64,000 nt of DNA from an alpha proteobacterium SCGC AAA536-G10. Lineage in GTDB: Bacteria > Pseudomonadota > Alphaproteobacteria > Puniceispirillales > Marisalimonadaceae. Both the position numbers and the translations under genes were made by a program. The DNA lies in the NCBI GenBank assembly GCA_000384615.1, contig ARQU01000010.1, positions 1 to 64,000 on the forward strand. Direction: 5' to 3'. Under the pieces are notes generated by a model. The model was given only the letters and a program-made list of their open reading frames with translations, made no database searches and was not told the DNA's origin. This document shows positions 9,929 to 19,424 of the stretch, in pieces. Positions within the stretch are counted from its first letter, which is position 1. Every line of letters starts with the position of its first letter.

Positions 9929-9957
9929 TTGAATTTAATAATGTTTGGAATTATAGA
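9929..9957 (+). promoter_or_regulatory. Candidate sigma70-type promoter of the aldolase-efp operon
   Basis: TTGAAT (9929-9934), a 17-bp spacer, then TATAGA (9952-9957), about 54 bp before the aldolase start. The spacing is optimal and both hexamers are close to consensus, and the region lies between divergent genes where a promoter is needed. Chance matches are common in DNA this AT-rich. Confidence 0.4.
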
Positions 9958-10010
9958 CAATAATATTTAAAACTTAATAATTATCAAAAACTTCTAAAGG
10001 AATTTTATAT

Positions 10011-10937
10011 ATGAAAATAACTAGAAATATAAAAAATATATTGAATAATTATGAAAGTGATAATCCAGGTGTTAAAGCAAACTTGGCAAGAATTTTAATG
10101 TCTGGCAAATTGGCTGGCACAGGTAAACTAGTAATTCTTCCAGTGGATCAAGGTTTTGAACATGGTCCAGCAAGATCTTTTGCAAAAAATACATCAGGCT
10201 ATGATCCTCATTATCATTTTAAGCTAGCAATAGACTCAGGCTTGTCTGCTTTTGCAGCCCCTTTGGGAATGTTAGAAGCAGGTGCCGATACTTTTGCAGG
10301 TCAAATTCCTTTAATCATGAAAGTAAATAGTTCTAACTCTTTATCAAGAGAGAAAGAAGCTCCATCTCAAGCTATTACGGGTTCTGTTAGCGAAGCAATT
10401 AGACTAGGATGTTCAGCGGTAGGATTCACTATTTATCCTGGATCCGATGCAGCTTTGGATATGATAACAGAAATACAGGAGATTGCTCTTGAAGCTAAAG
10501 ATGCAGGTCTCGCTGTTGTAATTTGGAGCTATCCAAGAGGGGGAGGTATAAGTAAAGATGGAGAAACGGCAATAGATATTGTTTCTTATGCAGCTCACAT
10601 GGCCGCACTAGTAGGGGCTCATATAATTAAAGTAAAACCTCCAACTTCTGTTATCGAGCTTGATGATGCCAAAAAAGTTTATGTGTCTGAGAATATCCCA
10701 ATTGATACTTTAAGTGAACGTATAAAACATGTAGTGCAATCATGCTTTCAAGGGAAAAGGTTAGTTGTATTTTCTGGGGGATCCTCTAAGGATAAAGAGA
10801 GTCTTTTAAAAGAAGTTAAAGAATTATACCTAGGTGGAGCAAGTGGTTCAATAATTGGAAGAAATTCTTTTCAACGGCCATATGACGAGGCCCTATATTT
10901 ATTAAAACAAATTACAAATATTTACAGAGGAAAGTAA
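10011..10937 (+). CDS. fbaB: Fructose-bisphosphate aldolase class I (DhnA/FbaB type)
   Basis: Schiff-base aldolase of the archaeal/FbaB type, cleaving fructose 1,6-bisphosphate or working in the gluconeogenic direction. The 308-residue TIM-barrel shows LPVDQGFEHGPARSF (about 43-57), WSYPRGGG (172-179) and the Schiff-base strand HIIKVKPPTS (lysines 207/209), plus a phosphate-binding FSGGSS loop. A ribosome-binding site (AAGGAA) precedes the ATG. It is the first gene of a plus-strand run with efp and the SuhB-like gene. DhnA-family members with other keto-acid or transaldol substrates exist, so the exact substrate is inferred. Confidence 0.88.
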   Translation: MKITRNIKNILNNYESDNPGVKANLARILMSGKLAGTGKLVILPVDQGFEHGPARSFAKNTSGYDPHYHFKLAIDSGLSAFAAPLGMLEAGADTFAGQIPLIMKVNSSNSLSREKEAPSQAITGSVSEAIRLGCSAVGFTIYPGSDAALDMITEIQEIALEAKDAGLAVVIWSYPRGGGISKDGETAIDIVSYAAHMAALVGAHIIKVKPPTSVIELDDAKKVYVSENIPIDTLSERIKHVVQSCFQGKRLVVFSGGSSKDKESLLKEVKELYLGGASGSIIGRNSFQRPYDEALYLLKQITNIYRGK

Positions 10938-10938
10938 T

Positions 10939-11505
10939 TTGAAAGTCAATGGAAACACAATAAAACCGGGTAATGTAATAGAACATAAAAGTGATTTGTG
11001 GGTAGCAACTAAAACAAATCATGTAAAGCCGGGTAAAGGAGGTGCATTTGCACAAATTGAGCTCAGAAACTTAAAAGATGGTTCAAAACTTAATGAACGC
11101 TTTAGGTCCTCTGAAAATGTGGAGAGGGTCATCTTAGAGGAAACACCTTATGTATTTTTATATAAAGAAAATGATAATCTTATATTTATGAATAATCAAA
11201 CATTTGAACAAATTACTGTAAGTATTAACATGATAGGTGAACAAGCTGCTTTTTTACAAGATGGTATGAGTGTTATTATAAATTTATATAATGAAAACCC
11301 TGTGTCTATTATTATGCCTGATAACTGTGTGGAAGAAATAATTGAAGCTGACGCTGTTATAAAAGGCCAAACGGTTTCCTCATCTTTTAAACCAGCCATT
11401 TTAAAAAATGGCATCAAAGTAATGGTGCCTAGTCATATTGAAGTTGGTACTAAAATAGTAGTTAGACCTTCAGACTGCACTTATATAGAAAAAGCTAAAA
11501 CTTAG
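10939..11505 (+). CDS. efp: Translation elongation factor P
   Basis: EF-P rescues ribosomes stalled at polyproline. The 188-residue protein has the KOW-like N-domain with the modification loop KPGKGGAF (Lys33 would be the modified residue), the central OB domain and the C-terminal OB domain ending near GTKIVVRPSDCTYIEKAK. The start is TTG at 10939, one base after the aldolase stop codon. This start is supported by AGAGGAAAG at 10926-10934 and by the canonical N-terminus KVNGNTIKPGNVIEH. No lysine-modifying enzyme (EpmA/EpmB) is in this window. Confidence 0.96.
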   Translation: MKVNGNTIKPGNVIEHKSDLWVATKTNHVKPGKGGAFAQIELRNLKDGSKLNERFRSSENVERVILEETPYVFLYKENDNLIFMNNQTFEQITVSINMIGEQAAFLQDGMSVIINLYNENPVSIIMPDNCVEEIIEADAVIKGQTVSSSFKPAILKNGIKVMVPSHIEVGTKIVVRPSDCTYIEKAKT

Positions 11506-11543
11506 AAACATTAAATATATCAAATAACCAATTTGGAGTGAGA

Positions 11544-12341
11544 ATGAGCAATAAGTCACCACTTTTAAATATTATTTTTCAATCTTTAAATAAGATTTCA
11601 AGAAATGTTGTTAGAGATTTTGGAGAGATTGAAAATTTGCAGGTTTCCCCAAATTCTGTCGATAGATTTGTATCAAAAACTGAACATAAAATTTATTCTT
11701 CGTTATTAGAAGATTTAACTAAATCTAGGCCAGAATGGAGTGTAAAATTAAATGCAAATGAAGCAAGTATAAAAGACAAGTATTACTGGATAATTGATAC
11801 ATTAAATGGACAATTTAACTTTTCTCATGCTTTACCATATTTTGCTATTTCAATTTCTGTGGAATTTAATAATGAAATTATTTCAACCGTTATTTTGGAT
11901 CCATTAAGAGACGAGATATTTTTCGCAGAAAAAGGTAAAGGATCATTTCAAAATGATAGAAGAATTAGAGTCTCTAGAAGAAATTCGATAAATTCGAGTG
12001 TATTTTCAATATATAATGATATTAAAACAAAAGATGACAAAATTACCGACAATATTTTTAAACCAATATATGCTTTAGCATCCAAGAATTCATCAGTCAC
12101 ACGAGAATTTGGATCCTCTGCTTTAAGCTTTGCATGGCTGGCTTCTGGAAAAATTGATTGTTTATTTACTCATAATTTAAACAAAAATCAAATTGCATGT
12201 GGAGAACTTATAATAAAAGAGTCTGGAGGATACTTAACTAATTTAAAGTATATTAATGCATATAAAACCTCTGGTGATTTATTAATTGGGGCAAACCCAA
12301 CCTTACATAAAGATATTCTGAAGAAAATGAATAAATTTTAA
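11544..12341 (+). CDS. SuhB-like inositol monophosphatase family protein, active site degenerate
   Basis: Member of the inositol monophosphatase/SuhB fold by overall alignment: WIID..NG..NF..LPYFAISIS, DPLRDEIFFAEKGKG, and a GS-ALSFAWLASGKID segment. Against the four acidic metal ligands of SuhB/IMPase, Glu73 and Asp85 are present. The DPLDGT motif reads DTLNGQ (Asp to Asn88, Thr to Gln), and the C-terminal WD motif reads NQ (Asp to Gln216). Phosphatase activity is therefore doubtful. The ATG at 11544 is chosen over the in-frame GTG at 11538 because GGAG at 11535-11538 overlaps the GTG but is well spaced for the ATG. It follows efp by 38 bp. A non-catalytic role like that of E. coli SuhB with RNA polymerase is possible but unproven. 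Confidence 0.85.
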   Translation: MSNKSPLLNIIFQSLNKISRNVVRDFGEIENLQVSPNSVDRFVSKTEHKIYSSLLEDLTKSRPEWSVKLNANEASIKDKYYWIIDTLNGQFNFSHALPYFAISISVEFNNEIISTVILDPLRDEIFFAEKGKGSFQNDRRIRVSRRNSINSSVFSIYNDIKTKDDKITDNIFKPIYALASKNSSVTREFGSSALSFAWLASGKIDCLFTHNLNKNQIACGELIIKESGGYLTNLKYINAYKTSGDLLIGANPTLHKDILKKMNKF

Positions 12342-12423
12342 AACATGCTAATAAAATAATAATTTTGTGTCATCAAAAAGTCATGATTTAATGACGTAAT
12401 TAAAGTAAAATGTGAGGATAGAA

Positions 12424-13476
12424 ATGACAGATCCGAATAAGTACGCTTTTAGAATGCTACTCTTGTTAATGATAGTAATTATTCTAATCTCTTTTTTATT
12501 TGAACCTTTAAAACAAGCTTTTGAAGGAAATACTGCACTAAATAGTGTAATTATTGGCACTTTTATCTTAGGTACTATCTTTTCATTTAGGCAAACCTTT
12601 CGTTTGAGCAAAGAGGCTAAATGGCTGAGATTTATTAAAAGAAAAGATAGTTTAATGCCTGCTAATGTTGTTCTTAAAATAAAGCCAACACTTCTTGCAC
12701 CAGTAGCAGCTGTCCTTACTGAAAATAGGAAAGATAACCCCTCATTATCTGCAAATTCATTGGGAACTATTCTAGACGGTGTTTCATCGAGATTAGATGA
12801 AAGTAGAGAAATTTTGAGATATATGATTGGACTTCTTGTTTTTCTGGGTTTACTAGGTACATTTTGGGGTCTGCTACAAACAATTTCATCTGTTTCTGGA
12901 GTTATAAATACAATTGATTTTAATATAGGTAATAATCCGAATGATGGTAACTCCTTATTTATGGATATTCAAAAAGGACTAAGTGCTCCTCTTAATGGAA
13001 TGTCTACAGCTTTTTCTTCGTCCTTATTTGGTCTTGCTGGCTCACTTATTTTGGGATTTTTAGATCTTCAAGTTGGTCAGGCAAGTAATCGCTTCTTTAA
13101 TGAACTAGAAGATTGGTTGTCTCAAATGGCTATTTTTACAGCAAGTGAAGGAGGAAGCACTAGTTTAAGTGAGGCAGCTGTAGAAAATTTAGCAATTGTA
13201 TCCAAACGTGCCAACCAAAATGAGAATGAAAGAGTAAGGATTACTGAAAATATAAACGAATTAACAATTGTTTTAAATCGACTTGTTGAAAAACTTGATG
13301 AAGATAGAAGTGTGAAAGATCATTTAATTACTATTTCATCAATTCTTAAAAATTTAAGTGAACAAAACACTAATAGTATTTCAGAATTTCAATCTAATTT
13401 AACTCTAGAGTTAAGAGCCATTTCAAAACAATTATCAGAAATGGAAAAATCATATAACAAGCTCAATAATAAATAA
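12424..13476 (+). CDS. MotA/TolQ/ExbB-type proton channel protein (non-flagellar)
   Basis: Inner-membrane protein of about 350 residues with four predicted membrane segments (about 9-26, 42-56, 133-157 and 193-215). The last two carry the proton-channel motif GLLGTFWGLLQTISS and MSTAFSSSLFGLAGSLILGFLDL. A hydrophilic, partly helical tail follows (about 230-350). The ATG at 12424 is preferred to the GTG at 12412 because GAGGA (12414-12418) is correctly spaced for it. It is followed 32 bp later by a MotB/OmpA-type partner, and no flagellar genes are in the window. This pair occurs widely in alphaproteobacteria beside SuhB-like genes; its load and function are unknown. Confidence 0.85.
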   Translation: MTDPNKYAFRMLLLLMIVIILISFLFEPLKQAFEGNTALNSVIIGTFILGTIFSFRQTFRLSKEAKWLRFIKRKDSLMPANVVLKIKPTLLAPVAAVLTENRKDNPSLSANSLGTILDGVSSRLDESREILRYMIGLLVFLGLLGTFWGLLQTISSVSGVINTIDFNIGNNPNDGNSLFMDIQKGLSAPLNGMSTAFSSSLFGLAGSLILGFLDLQVGQASNRFFNELEDWLSQMAIFTASEGGSTSLSEAAVENLAIVSKRANQNENERVRITENINELTIVLNRLVEKLDEDRSVKDHLITISSILKNLSEQNTNSISEFQSNLTLELRAISKQLSEMEKSYNKLNNK

Positions 13477-13508
13477 AAATATTTTAAGATTTGAAGAATT
13501 AATTTGTA

Positions 13509-14651
13509 ATGTTAAATAAAGTTAGAAGAAGACAAGTGGATTATACATGGCCGGGGTTTGTAGACGCATTGGCTAGTTTATTGATGGTAATTATTTTTGT
13601 CTTAATGATATTTGTTTTATCACAATTTTTTCTTTCACAAAAAATGACTGGTCAAGATGAAGCTCTAGTTGAGTTAAGGAATAATTTAGTTGAGTTAGGT
13701 GAAATGCTTTCTTTAGAAAGGCAAACAACAACAGAATTAACAACACAATTATCTTTGTTGGAAACTAAAATAGTGGAAGTTAAAAAAAATTTAAACGACG
13801 AAAAAGAACTTGTGACTCAATTTAAAGAAGAGCTAGCTGGTCAAAGCAACATTCTACGCCTAAATCAGAGTGAAATTGAAGATTTAAAAGAAAAACTAAA
13901 AATAAAGTTACAAGATTCACTTGTTTTAAAGAATAATCTTTCACAGTTAGAGAAAAGAATAAATAAAAAAGATAAAGATATAAATGAAAAGAATGAAACT
14001 ATTAATGCAAACAAAAAAGAAATAAATCAATTAATCTCTGCGTCTCTTAAATTACGAAATAAATTGTCTCAACTACAAACTCTTTTATCAGCCTACAAGG
14101 CAAAAGATAAAAAAGAAAAAGTTAAAACAATTAATATAGGAAAAGAAATGAATTCGGCTCTTGCTAGAAGAGTAGAAGAACTTCAGAAATTCAAATCAGA
14201 TTTTTTTGGTAGAGTAAGAGAACTTATCAAAGGACGTAAAGAGATAAGAATAGTAGGGGATAGATTTGTTTTTCAATCAGAAGTTCTCTTTAAAGTTGGT
14301 TCAGAAGAATTAGGCATTAAAGGACAAGAAGAAATGGCTAAACTTGCAATAACTTTAATGGATATAGAAAAATCATTACCTACTGATATTGATTGGATAC
14401 TCCAAATTGATGGACATACAGATAACTTACCAGTTAAGAAAGGGCAGAATTACCTAGATAATTGGGAGCTATCAACAAAAAGAGCTTTATCTGTTCTAAG
14501 ATTTTTAATAAAGCAAGGTATTAAACCAGATAGGTTGTCTGCCTCAGGCTATGGAAGTTTTCAGCCAATTGATAAAAAAAATACAAATGTTGCAAGAGCA
14601 AAAAATAGACGGATTGAAATGAAAATAACACAGAGCACAAAAACTAATTAA
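13509..14651 (+). CDS. MotB-like OmpA-domain protein, partner of the MotA-like channel
   Basis: A 380-residue protein with one N-terminal membrane helix (about 17-43) that carries an Asp (Asp19, in WPGFVDALAS) in the position of the MotB proton-binding residue. A long coiled coil follows (about 50-210), then a C-terminal OmpA-like peptidoglycan-binding domain (about 240-378) with QIDGHTDNLP, WELSTKRALSVLRFL and NRRIEMKI. The architecture predicts a peptidoglycan-anchored stator with the preceding MotA-like gene. The long coiled coil distinguishes it from flagellar MotB. No flagellar or Zorya defence partner gene lies nearby. Confidence 0.87.
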   Translation: MLNKVRRRQVDYTWPGFVDALASLLMVIIFVLMIFVLSQFFLSQKMTGQDEALVELRNNLVELGEMLSLERQTTTELTTQLSLLETKIVEVKKNLNDEKELVTQFKEELAGQSNILRLNQSEIEDLKEKLKIKLQDSLVLKNNLSQLEKRINKKDKDINEKNETINANKKEINQLISASLKLRNKLSQLQTLLSAYKAKDKKEKVKTINIGKEMNSALARRVEELQKFKSDFFGRVRELIKGRKEIRIVGDRFVFQSEVLFKVGSEELGIKGQEEMAKLAITLMDIEKSLPTDIDWILQIDGHTDNLPVKKGQNYLDNWELSTKRALSVLRFLIKQGIKPDRLSASGYGSFQPIDKKNTNVARAKNRRIEMKITQSTKTN

Positions 14652-14662
14652 TAAGAGAAAAA

Positions 14663-14959
14663 ATGATAGAAAAACTAGTTAATAAATTTAAAGCAAATTC
14701 AATACGGCATTTATTTATAATTTTTATTATATTTGCCTTAAGTGGATCCGGTTCTTTATTTATATCCTCTCCAATTTTAGTTGTACTAGGTTTAGATAAA
14801 TTAATTACGTTTTATCCCTTATATATTTTTATAAGAATAATTTTAATTATTCCCATTTATCAATTTATATTAATTATAATAGCCTCACTTTTTGGGGAGT
14901 TTGATTATTTCTGGAAATTTGAGAAAAAATTTCTTCAACGGCTTAGAATTATAAAATAA
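14663..14959 (+). CDS. Small membrane protein (DUF6787-like)
   Basis: A 98-residue hydrophobic protein with about three predicted membrane segments (about 16-34, 48-66 and 68-82) and a basic C-terminal tail (EKKFLQRLRIIK). The pattern of a GSGS turn after the first helix, then a final helix followed by FGEFDYFWKFEKKFLQRL, resembles small proteins annotated DUF6787, though I cannot run a profile. It lies 11 bp after the MotB-like gene with consistent orientation, so it is probably co-expressed with the channel pair. Function unknown. Confidence 0.65.
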   Translation: MIEKLVNKFKANSIRHLFIIFIIFALSGSGSLFISSPILVVLGLDKLITFYPLYIFIRIILIIPIYQFILIIIASLFGEFDYFWKFEKKFLQRLRIIK

Positions 14960-15028
14960 TTCAAATAACTTGTATTTATTAAAATTTAATTGTAGACATT
15001 TATAAATTAACGAGTTTAAGAGATTAAT

Positions 15029-15256
15029 ATGAAAAAAGATATTCATCCTGATTACCACGAAATTACTATTATTATGACTGACGGAACTGAATATAAGACT
15101 AAATCCACCATGGGAAAAGCTGGAGACACCCTTAAACTCGATATAGATCCAAAATCTCATCCTGCTTGGACAGGCCAGCACAGAATATTAGATTCCGGTG
15201 GTCAGGTTGCTCGTTTTAATAAACGCTTTTCAGGGCTCGGGATTAAAACCGACTAA
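15029..15256 (+). CDS. rpmE: Large ribosomal subunit protein bL31, cysteine-free form
   Basis: Ribosomal protein L31 of 75 residues, recognisable by [19 protein letters not shown], the central SHPAWTG and the C-terminal [13 protein letters not shown]. It contains no cysteine, so it is the C-minus type that does not bind zinc and cannot serve as a zinc store. Its last four bases overlap the 3' end of convergent glyS, leaving no room for a separate terminator. Confidence 0.96.
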   Translation: MKKDIHPDYHEITIIMTDGTEYKTKSTMGKAGDTLKLDIDPKSHPAWTGQHRILDSGGQVARFNKRFSGLGIKTD

Positions 15257-17346
15257 TTCTCTACATAATGAAAATTACTAAATTTTAATATTCTTTCTGT
15301 TAATGTCGTTAATAGTTTAATACGGTTTAATTTTATTTTCTCAACTTCATGATTTACAATTATTTTTTCAAAAAATGAATGTATAACATAATGTAAATTG
15401 ATAATTTCTTTCAAAATAATCCCTTGATGTTCTAGATCTGTTAAATATTTTTTTAAATTAATATCTAAATTCTGAGACTTATCAAAAATTTCTTCTTCTT
15501 CAGAACTCTCAAAAAGATGTGGATTAACTTTCACATTCGATGTATCAGAAAGTTTATTAGATTTGATTATATTGTTTAATCTTTTGAAATTGACTAAAAA
15601 TGTTTTAAAATCTTTAGTATCTTTAATATCATTAAGACAGTTAACTCTTTGATAAAGAATCGGAAATAAATAATTTTTAGACTCTTTTAAACTGATAACT
15701 GACTCAATGATATCATCCCTGAAATTTTGTTTTTTTAAAATGAATTTTACTTTATCGATTATAAAATCAACCAAATCTAATTTAATTATTTTTGATGAGT
15801 TTTTATAAGACTTGAGTGCTTCAGTAAAAAGATCATTTATTGAAATATTTACTTTTGATTTCATTAAAATTTGAACTATGGAAAAACCTGCCCTTCTAAG
15901 ACCAAATGGATCTTTTGAGCCACTCGGCTTTTTATTTATTATGAAAAAACCTGTCAAATTATCAATGTTATCAATCATAGAAAGCATGCAACCAAGTTTA
16001 GTTTTAGGCATATCATTTGAAATACCCTTTGGTTTATATTGATCAAAGATTGCTTTTGAAACCTCATTAGGTTTTCCATTTAATTTAGTATAATATCCTC
16101 CCATAATTCCCTGTAACTCAGGGAACTCTCCAACCATTTCTGAGACAAGATCAAATTTTGATAAAAGAGAAGCTTCTCTGGCCAAATAACTATCTACACT
16201 AAATAAACTAGAAAAATATTTAGAAACTGTGGATAATCTAATTGTTTTCTCATGTAAAGAACCTAATCCTTCGTAAAATAAAACCCTTTTTAATTTCTCA
16301 TTGAAATTTTCAATTTTAATAGAAGTATCTGTCTTCCAGAAGAAATCAGCATCAGACAATCTAGCTTTTAATACCCTTTCATTACCCTCAATTATAGTTT
16401 TGTCTCTTTCTTTTTTAGGAATCGTGTTTGAAACAAATAAGAATTTAGGCACTATATTATTTTTATCATCAATAATTGAAAAATATTTTTGATGAACTTT
16501 CATTGCAGTAATTAATACTTCTTTAGGCAAGTTCATAAATTGTTTATCGATAGTTCCAATTAAGACATTAGGAAATTCTACTAATCCTAAAACTTCGTCT
16601 AGCAAATAGTCATCACCTAATAATTTTATATCTTTGTCTTTTAATAATAAATTTGTATCGTTTATTATTTTGTTTTTTCTTTTTTTTCTATCTAATATAA
16701 GATAATTATTTTCTAATAATCTTTCGTATTCATCAATACTTTCCACCTTTATTTTTTTATTTTCATTTCTATGTCCAAAAGTATAATTAGAAAAAATTAA
16801 AGAATTATTTTTATCTATTGCAACCTTTCCTTCTATTGGTTGATTGTTGAATAACAACAAAATATTTCTGAGTGGTCTAGCCCATCTCAATTCAGAATAA
16901 GCCCATCTTTGACTTTTAGGCCAAACGAAATTATTTATAATTTCGTTAATAATCTCTGGCAAAACTTCAGAAGTATTTTTTCCATTAATTTGGTTAAGAT
17001 AAAAATAAAATTTTCCATTTTTTGTGTCTTTAATAACAATATCATTTTCTTGTAGATTATTTGATTTTAAGAAGCCATGAATAGCCTTTTCGTTTGATCC
17101 AAGTCTGGGGCCTCTTTTTTCAATTATTTGGTTTTTTTGTTTCAAATCTATATTTTTTATAATGACTGATAAATGTCTTGGACTGGAAAAGGTTAAAATT
17201 TGTCCATAACCTATATCCCTGTTCATAAACGACTTTTCAAATAGACTTGTTAACTGTTTTTCTGAGCCAGTTTGCATCCTAGCTGGTATTTCTTCAGAAA
17301 AAAGTTCTAAGAGCAGGTTGCCTTTTGCACCTTTATTGTTAGGCAT
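15253..17346 (-). CDS. glyS: Glycyl-tRNA synthetase beta subunit
   Basis: Beta subunit of the heterotetrameric bacterial GlyRS; it binds the tRNA. The 697 residues include the N-terminal signature [15 protein letters not shown], the GSGLPKRMRW-like segment [19 protein letters not shown], the GVV-type core, the HD-like region with [20 protein letters not shown] and [12 protein letters not shown], and a C-terminal anticodon-binding-like domain. The start overlaps the glyQ stop by eight bases, consistent with translational coupling. It converges on rpmE with a four-base overlap. Confidence 0.97.
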   Translation of the reverse strand: MPNNKGAKGNLLLELFSEEIPARMQTGSEKQLTSLFEKSFMNRDIGYGQILTFSSPRHLSVIIKNIDLKQKNQIIEKRGPRLGSNEKAIHGFLKSNNLQENDIVIKDTKNGKFYFYLNQINGKNTSEVLPEIINEIINNFVWPKSQRWAYSELRWARPLRNILLLFNNQPIEGKVAIDKNNSLIFSNYTFGHRNENKKIKVESIDEYERLLENNYLILDRKKRKNKIINDTNLLLKDKDIKLLGDDYLLDEVLGLVEFPNVLIGTIDKQFMNLPKEVLITAMKVHQKYFSIIDDKNNIVPKFLFVSNTIPKKERDKTIIEGNERVLKARLSDADFFWKTDTSIKIENFNEKLKRVLFYEGLGSLHEKTIRLSTVSKYFSSLFSVDSYLAREASLLSKFDLVSEMVGEFPELQGIMGGYYTKLNGKPNEVSKAIFDQYKPKGISNDMPKTKLGCMLSMIDNIDNLTGFFIINKKPSGSKDPFGLRRAGFSIVQILMKSKVNISINDLFTEALKSYKNSSKIIKLDLVDFIIDKVKFILKKQNFRDDIIESVISLKESKNYLFPILYQRVNCLNDIKDTKDFKTFLVNFKRLNNIIKSNKLSDTSNVKVNPHLFESSEEEEIFDKSQNLDINLKKYLTDLEHQGIILKEIINLHYVIHSFFEKIIVNHEVEKIKLNRIKLLTTLTERILKFSNFHYVEN

Positions 17347-18226
17347 TTGATTTGCCCATCCAAGCTAAACAACATGATCTTGACATGTTTCTTACCCTTA
17401 AAATATAAGCTTGCCTTTCTGAAACAGATATAACTCCTCTTGCGTCCAATAAATTAAAAATATGGCTTGCTTTGATACACAGGTCATAGGCAGGAAGAGG
17501 TAAAGGGTTAATTTTATCTTCTAGTAAAAATGAGCATTCTTTTTCAGCATCATTGAAATGTTGAATTAAAACAGATGAATTTGACTTTTCAAAATTATAA
17601 ATTGAAAATTCTTTTTCTTGTTGTAAAAAAATATCTCCATAAGTTTTTCCACCTTTGTCTTTATCTAATCCATCCCAGTCTAAATGATAGACATTTTCAA
17701 CTTTTTGAATAAACATTGCTAATCTCTCTAAACCATATGTAATTTCGCTAGCAACGGGTTTTACTTCTATTCCTCCAACTTGTTGAAAATATGTAAATTG
17801 ACTTATTTCCATACCATCGCACCAAATTTCCCAACCCAAACCTGAAGCACCTAATGTTGGGCTTTCCCAGTCATCTTCTACAAATCTGATATCATGATTT
17901 TTGGAATTTAAGCCAACAGCATTTAAACTTTCCAAGTAAAGGTTCTGTATATTTTCTGGAGATGGTTGAATAATTACTTGAAATTGATAATAATGCTGGA
18001 GTCTATTAGGATTTTCTCCATACCTTCCATCAGTTGGTCTACGACATGGTTGAAGATAAGCTGCTTTCCAAATAGGATCTGGACCCAAAACTCTCAAAAC
18101 TGTAGCAGGATGGAATGTTCCTGCACCAACTTCAGTGTCATAAGGTTGCATTAAAACACAGCCTTGATCCATCCAATAATACTGCAGCTTCATAATAATA
18201 TTTTGAAATGATTTATTTTTATCCAT
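17339..18226 (-). CDS. glyQ: Glycyl-tRNA synthetase alpha subunit
   Basis: Catalytic alpha subunit of GlyRS. The 295-residue protein shows the class II signature blocks: [54 protein letters not shown], and the downstream [20 protein letters not shown]. Length is canonical. It precedes glyS with an eight-base overlap, and the gene pair points away from the small zinc-ribbon gene 82 bp upstream. Confidence 0.98.
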   Translation of the reverse strand: MDKNKSFQNIIMKLQYYWMDQGCVLMQPYDTEVGAGTFHPATVLRVLGPDPIWKAAYLQPCRRPTDGRYGENPNRLQHYYQFQVIIQPSPENIQNLYLESLNAVGLNSKNHDIRFVEDDWESPTLGASGLGWEIWCDGMEISQFTYFQQVGGIEVKPVASEITYGLERLAMFIQKVENVYHLDWDGLDKDKGGKTYGDIFLQQEKEFSIYNFEKSNSSVLIQHFNDAEKECSFLLEDKINPLPLPAYDLCIKASHIFNLLDARGVISVSERQAYILRVRNMSRSCCLAWMGKSNA

Positions 18227-18308
18227 TGAAAAGCTTTTGACCTAATTATAATAATTTTATTCTATGTTTGAATACTCATAAATAATTCAGATGATATCAA
18301 AATTAAAC

Positions 18309-18521
18309 TTATGAACATTCTTTATTGTTGCAGCGGTCACCTGTACTCCATAAACCACATTTATCACATTTAAATGCGTCAATGCCTTTTTTATTGGTAT
18401 CTGATTTATTTTCATTTTTATTTCTAAAGTTAAGTTTTCTTTTTTCTATTATTTTAAAAATGTACCATACTGAAACAAGAATAATTAATAGCCAAAAAAT
18501 TTTACCTACAGAAAGCATCAT
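18309..18521 (-). CDS. Small membrane protein with C-terminal four-Cys zinc ribbon (PP0621-like)
   Basis: A 70-residue protein with one membrane helix (about 8-24), a basic/Asn-rich linker and a C-terminal treble of CDKCGLW..CNNKEC (Cys52, 55, 64, 69) that looks like a zinc ribbon. The longer frame back to 18560 would overlap sppA; the ATG at 18519-18521 begins one base after the sppA stop codon, so I chose it as a coupled start. The layout (helix, linker, CxxC..C) resembles PP0621-type small proteins, but the match is not close. Linkage suggests a partner of SppA; this is inference. Confidence 0.65.
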   Translation of the reverse strand: MMLSVGKIFWLLIILVSVWYIFKIIEKRKLNFRNKNENKSDTNKKGIDAFKCDKCGLWSTGDRCNNKECS

Positions 18522-18522
18522 T

Positions 18523-19332
18523 TTACAATCCAAACTTGTTAAAAGCACTTCTTTCTTCAACTTTATTAATCAACATATCTAAAGCTCCAGATAATAAACT
18601 TCCAAAACCAAAAAGTTTTTTCTTTGGTGCAAATTCTTTTATTTTTAGATTTTCTCCGAACCTATCTTTTAAAACCGCTTTCATTTCACCAAAAGAATCT
18701 ATTAATCCAAGTTCTAAACTTTTTTCGCCTGACCAAAAAGCTCCAGTAAATATTTCTTTATTTTCATTTGTAATTTTACTACCTCGTCTTGACTTAACAA
18801 ATGAAATAAACTGATTATGCAATTCTTTTTGAATCCCTTTTAATCTTTTAACATCATCTTTATTTTCAGGTAAAAATGGATCTAAAATCGCTTTATTATC
18901 ACCTGAAGTGTAGAGGCGGCGCTCTACTCCAAGTTTTTGAATTGCTTTGTCAAAACCAAATCCAGAAGATACAACACCTATTGAACCAATTATTGAAGCT
19001 TTGCTTGCAAAAATTTCGTCTGCTGAACATGCTAACCAATATCCACCAGATGCTGCAACATCTTCAACAAAGGCTATAACTGGAATACTTTTTTTCTCTG
19101 ATAGACTTCTAATGCGTTTAGAGATCATTTCAGATTGGACAGGTGATCCACCAGGAGAATTTATCTGCAATGCAACAGCTTTTAAATTTTTTGCTGAAAA
19201 GGCATCTTCAATATTTTTGTCGATTTCATTTAAATTCAATCCTTTTCTTCTACCCATATTAGGTGCAATAATTCCATTAAGTGGGATTACCGAAACATTT
19301 TGAGACTTTCTAAAAATAGAAAGGAGACCCAT
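18523..19332 (-). CDS. sppA: Signal peptide peptidase SppA-type S49 serine protease (short form)
   Basis: Peptidase family S49, degrading cleaved signal peptides or membrane fragments. In 269 residues it keeps the Ser nucleophile in DVAASGGYWLAC (Ser95) and a Lys at 147 (SGDNKAILDPF), the spacing known for the Ser/Lys dyad of short SppA proteins; GSIGVV follows the Ser region. No N-terminal membrane helix is visible before residue 13, unlike classical SppA, so membrane attachment, if any, must be peripheral or through a partner. It is translationally adjacent to the small zinc-ribbon membrane protein gene. Confidence 0.92.
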   Translation of the reverse strand: MGLLSIFRKSQNVSVIPLNGIIAPNMGRRKGLNLNEIDKNIEDAFSAKNLKAVALQINSPGGSPVQSEMISKRIRSLSEKKSIPVIAFVEDVAASGGYWLACSADEIFASKASIIGSIGVVSSGFGFDKAIQKLGVERRLYTSGDNKAILDPFLPENKDDVKRLKGIQKELHNQFISFVKSRRGSKITNENKEIFTGAFWSGEKSLELGLIDSFGEMKAVLKDRFGENLKIKEFAPKKKLFGFGSLLSGALDMLINKVEERSAFNKFGL

Positions 19333-19424
19333 GGAGTACCTCTATCTGTTGATTTGTTATTTAAAAAATTAATGTCAAAATCTTAAAGTACAACATTTAT
19401 TTAATTTCTTAAATAAATTGTTTA

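Noticed and set aside
12369-12395. GTCAT..GTCAT..ATGAC repeats before the MotA-like gene
   Set aside because: A 5-bp inverted repeat with 6-base loop is too short and no T-run follows, so neither terminator nor operator can be claimed.
12424-14651. Zorya-type antiphage defence system
   Set aside because: The MotA/MotB-like pair resembles ZorA/ZorB in architecture, but no ZorC/ZorD/ZorE-like nuclease or helicase lies nearby, and the neighbours are housekeeping genes.
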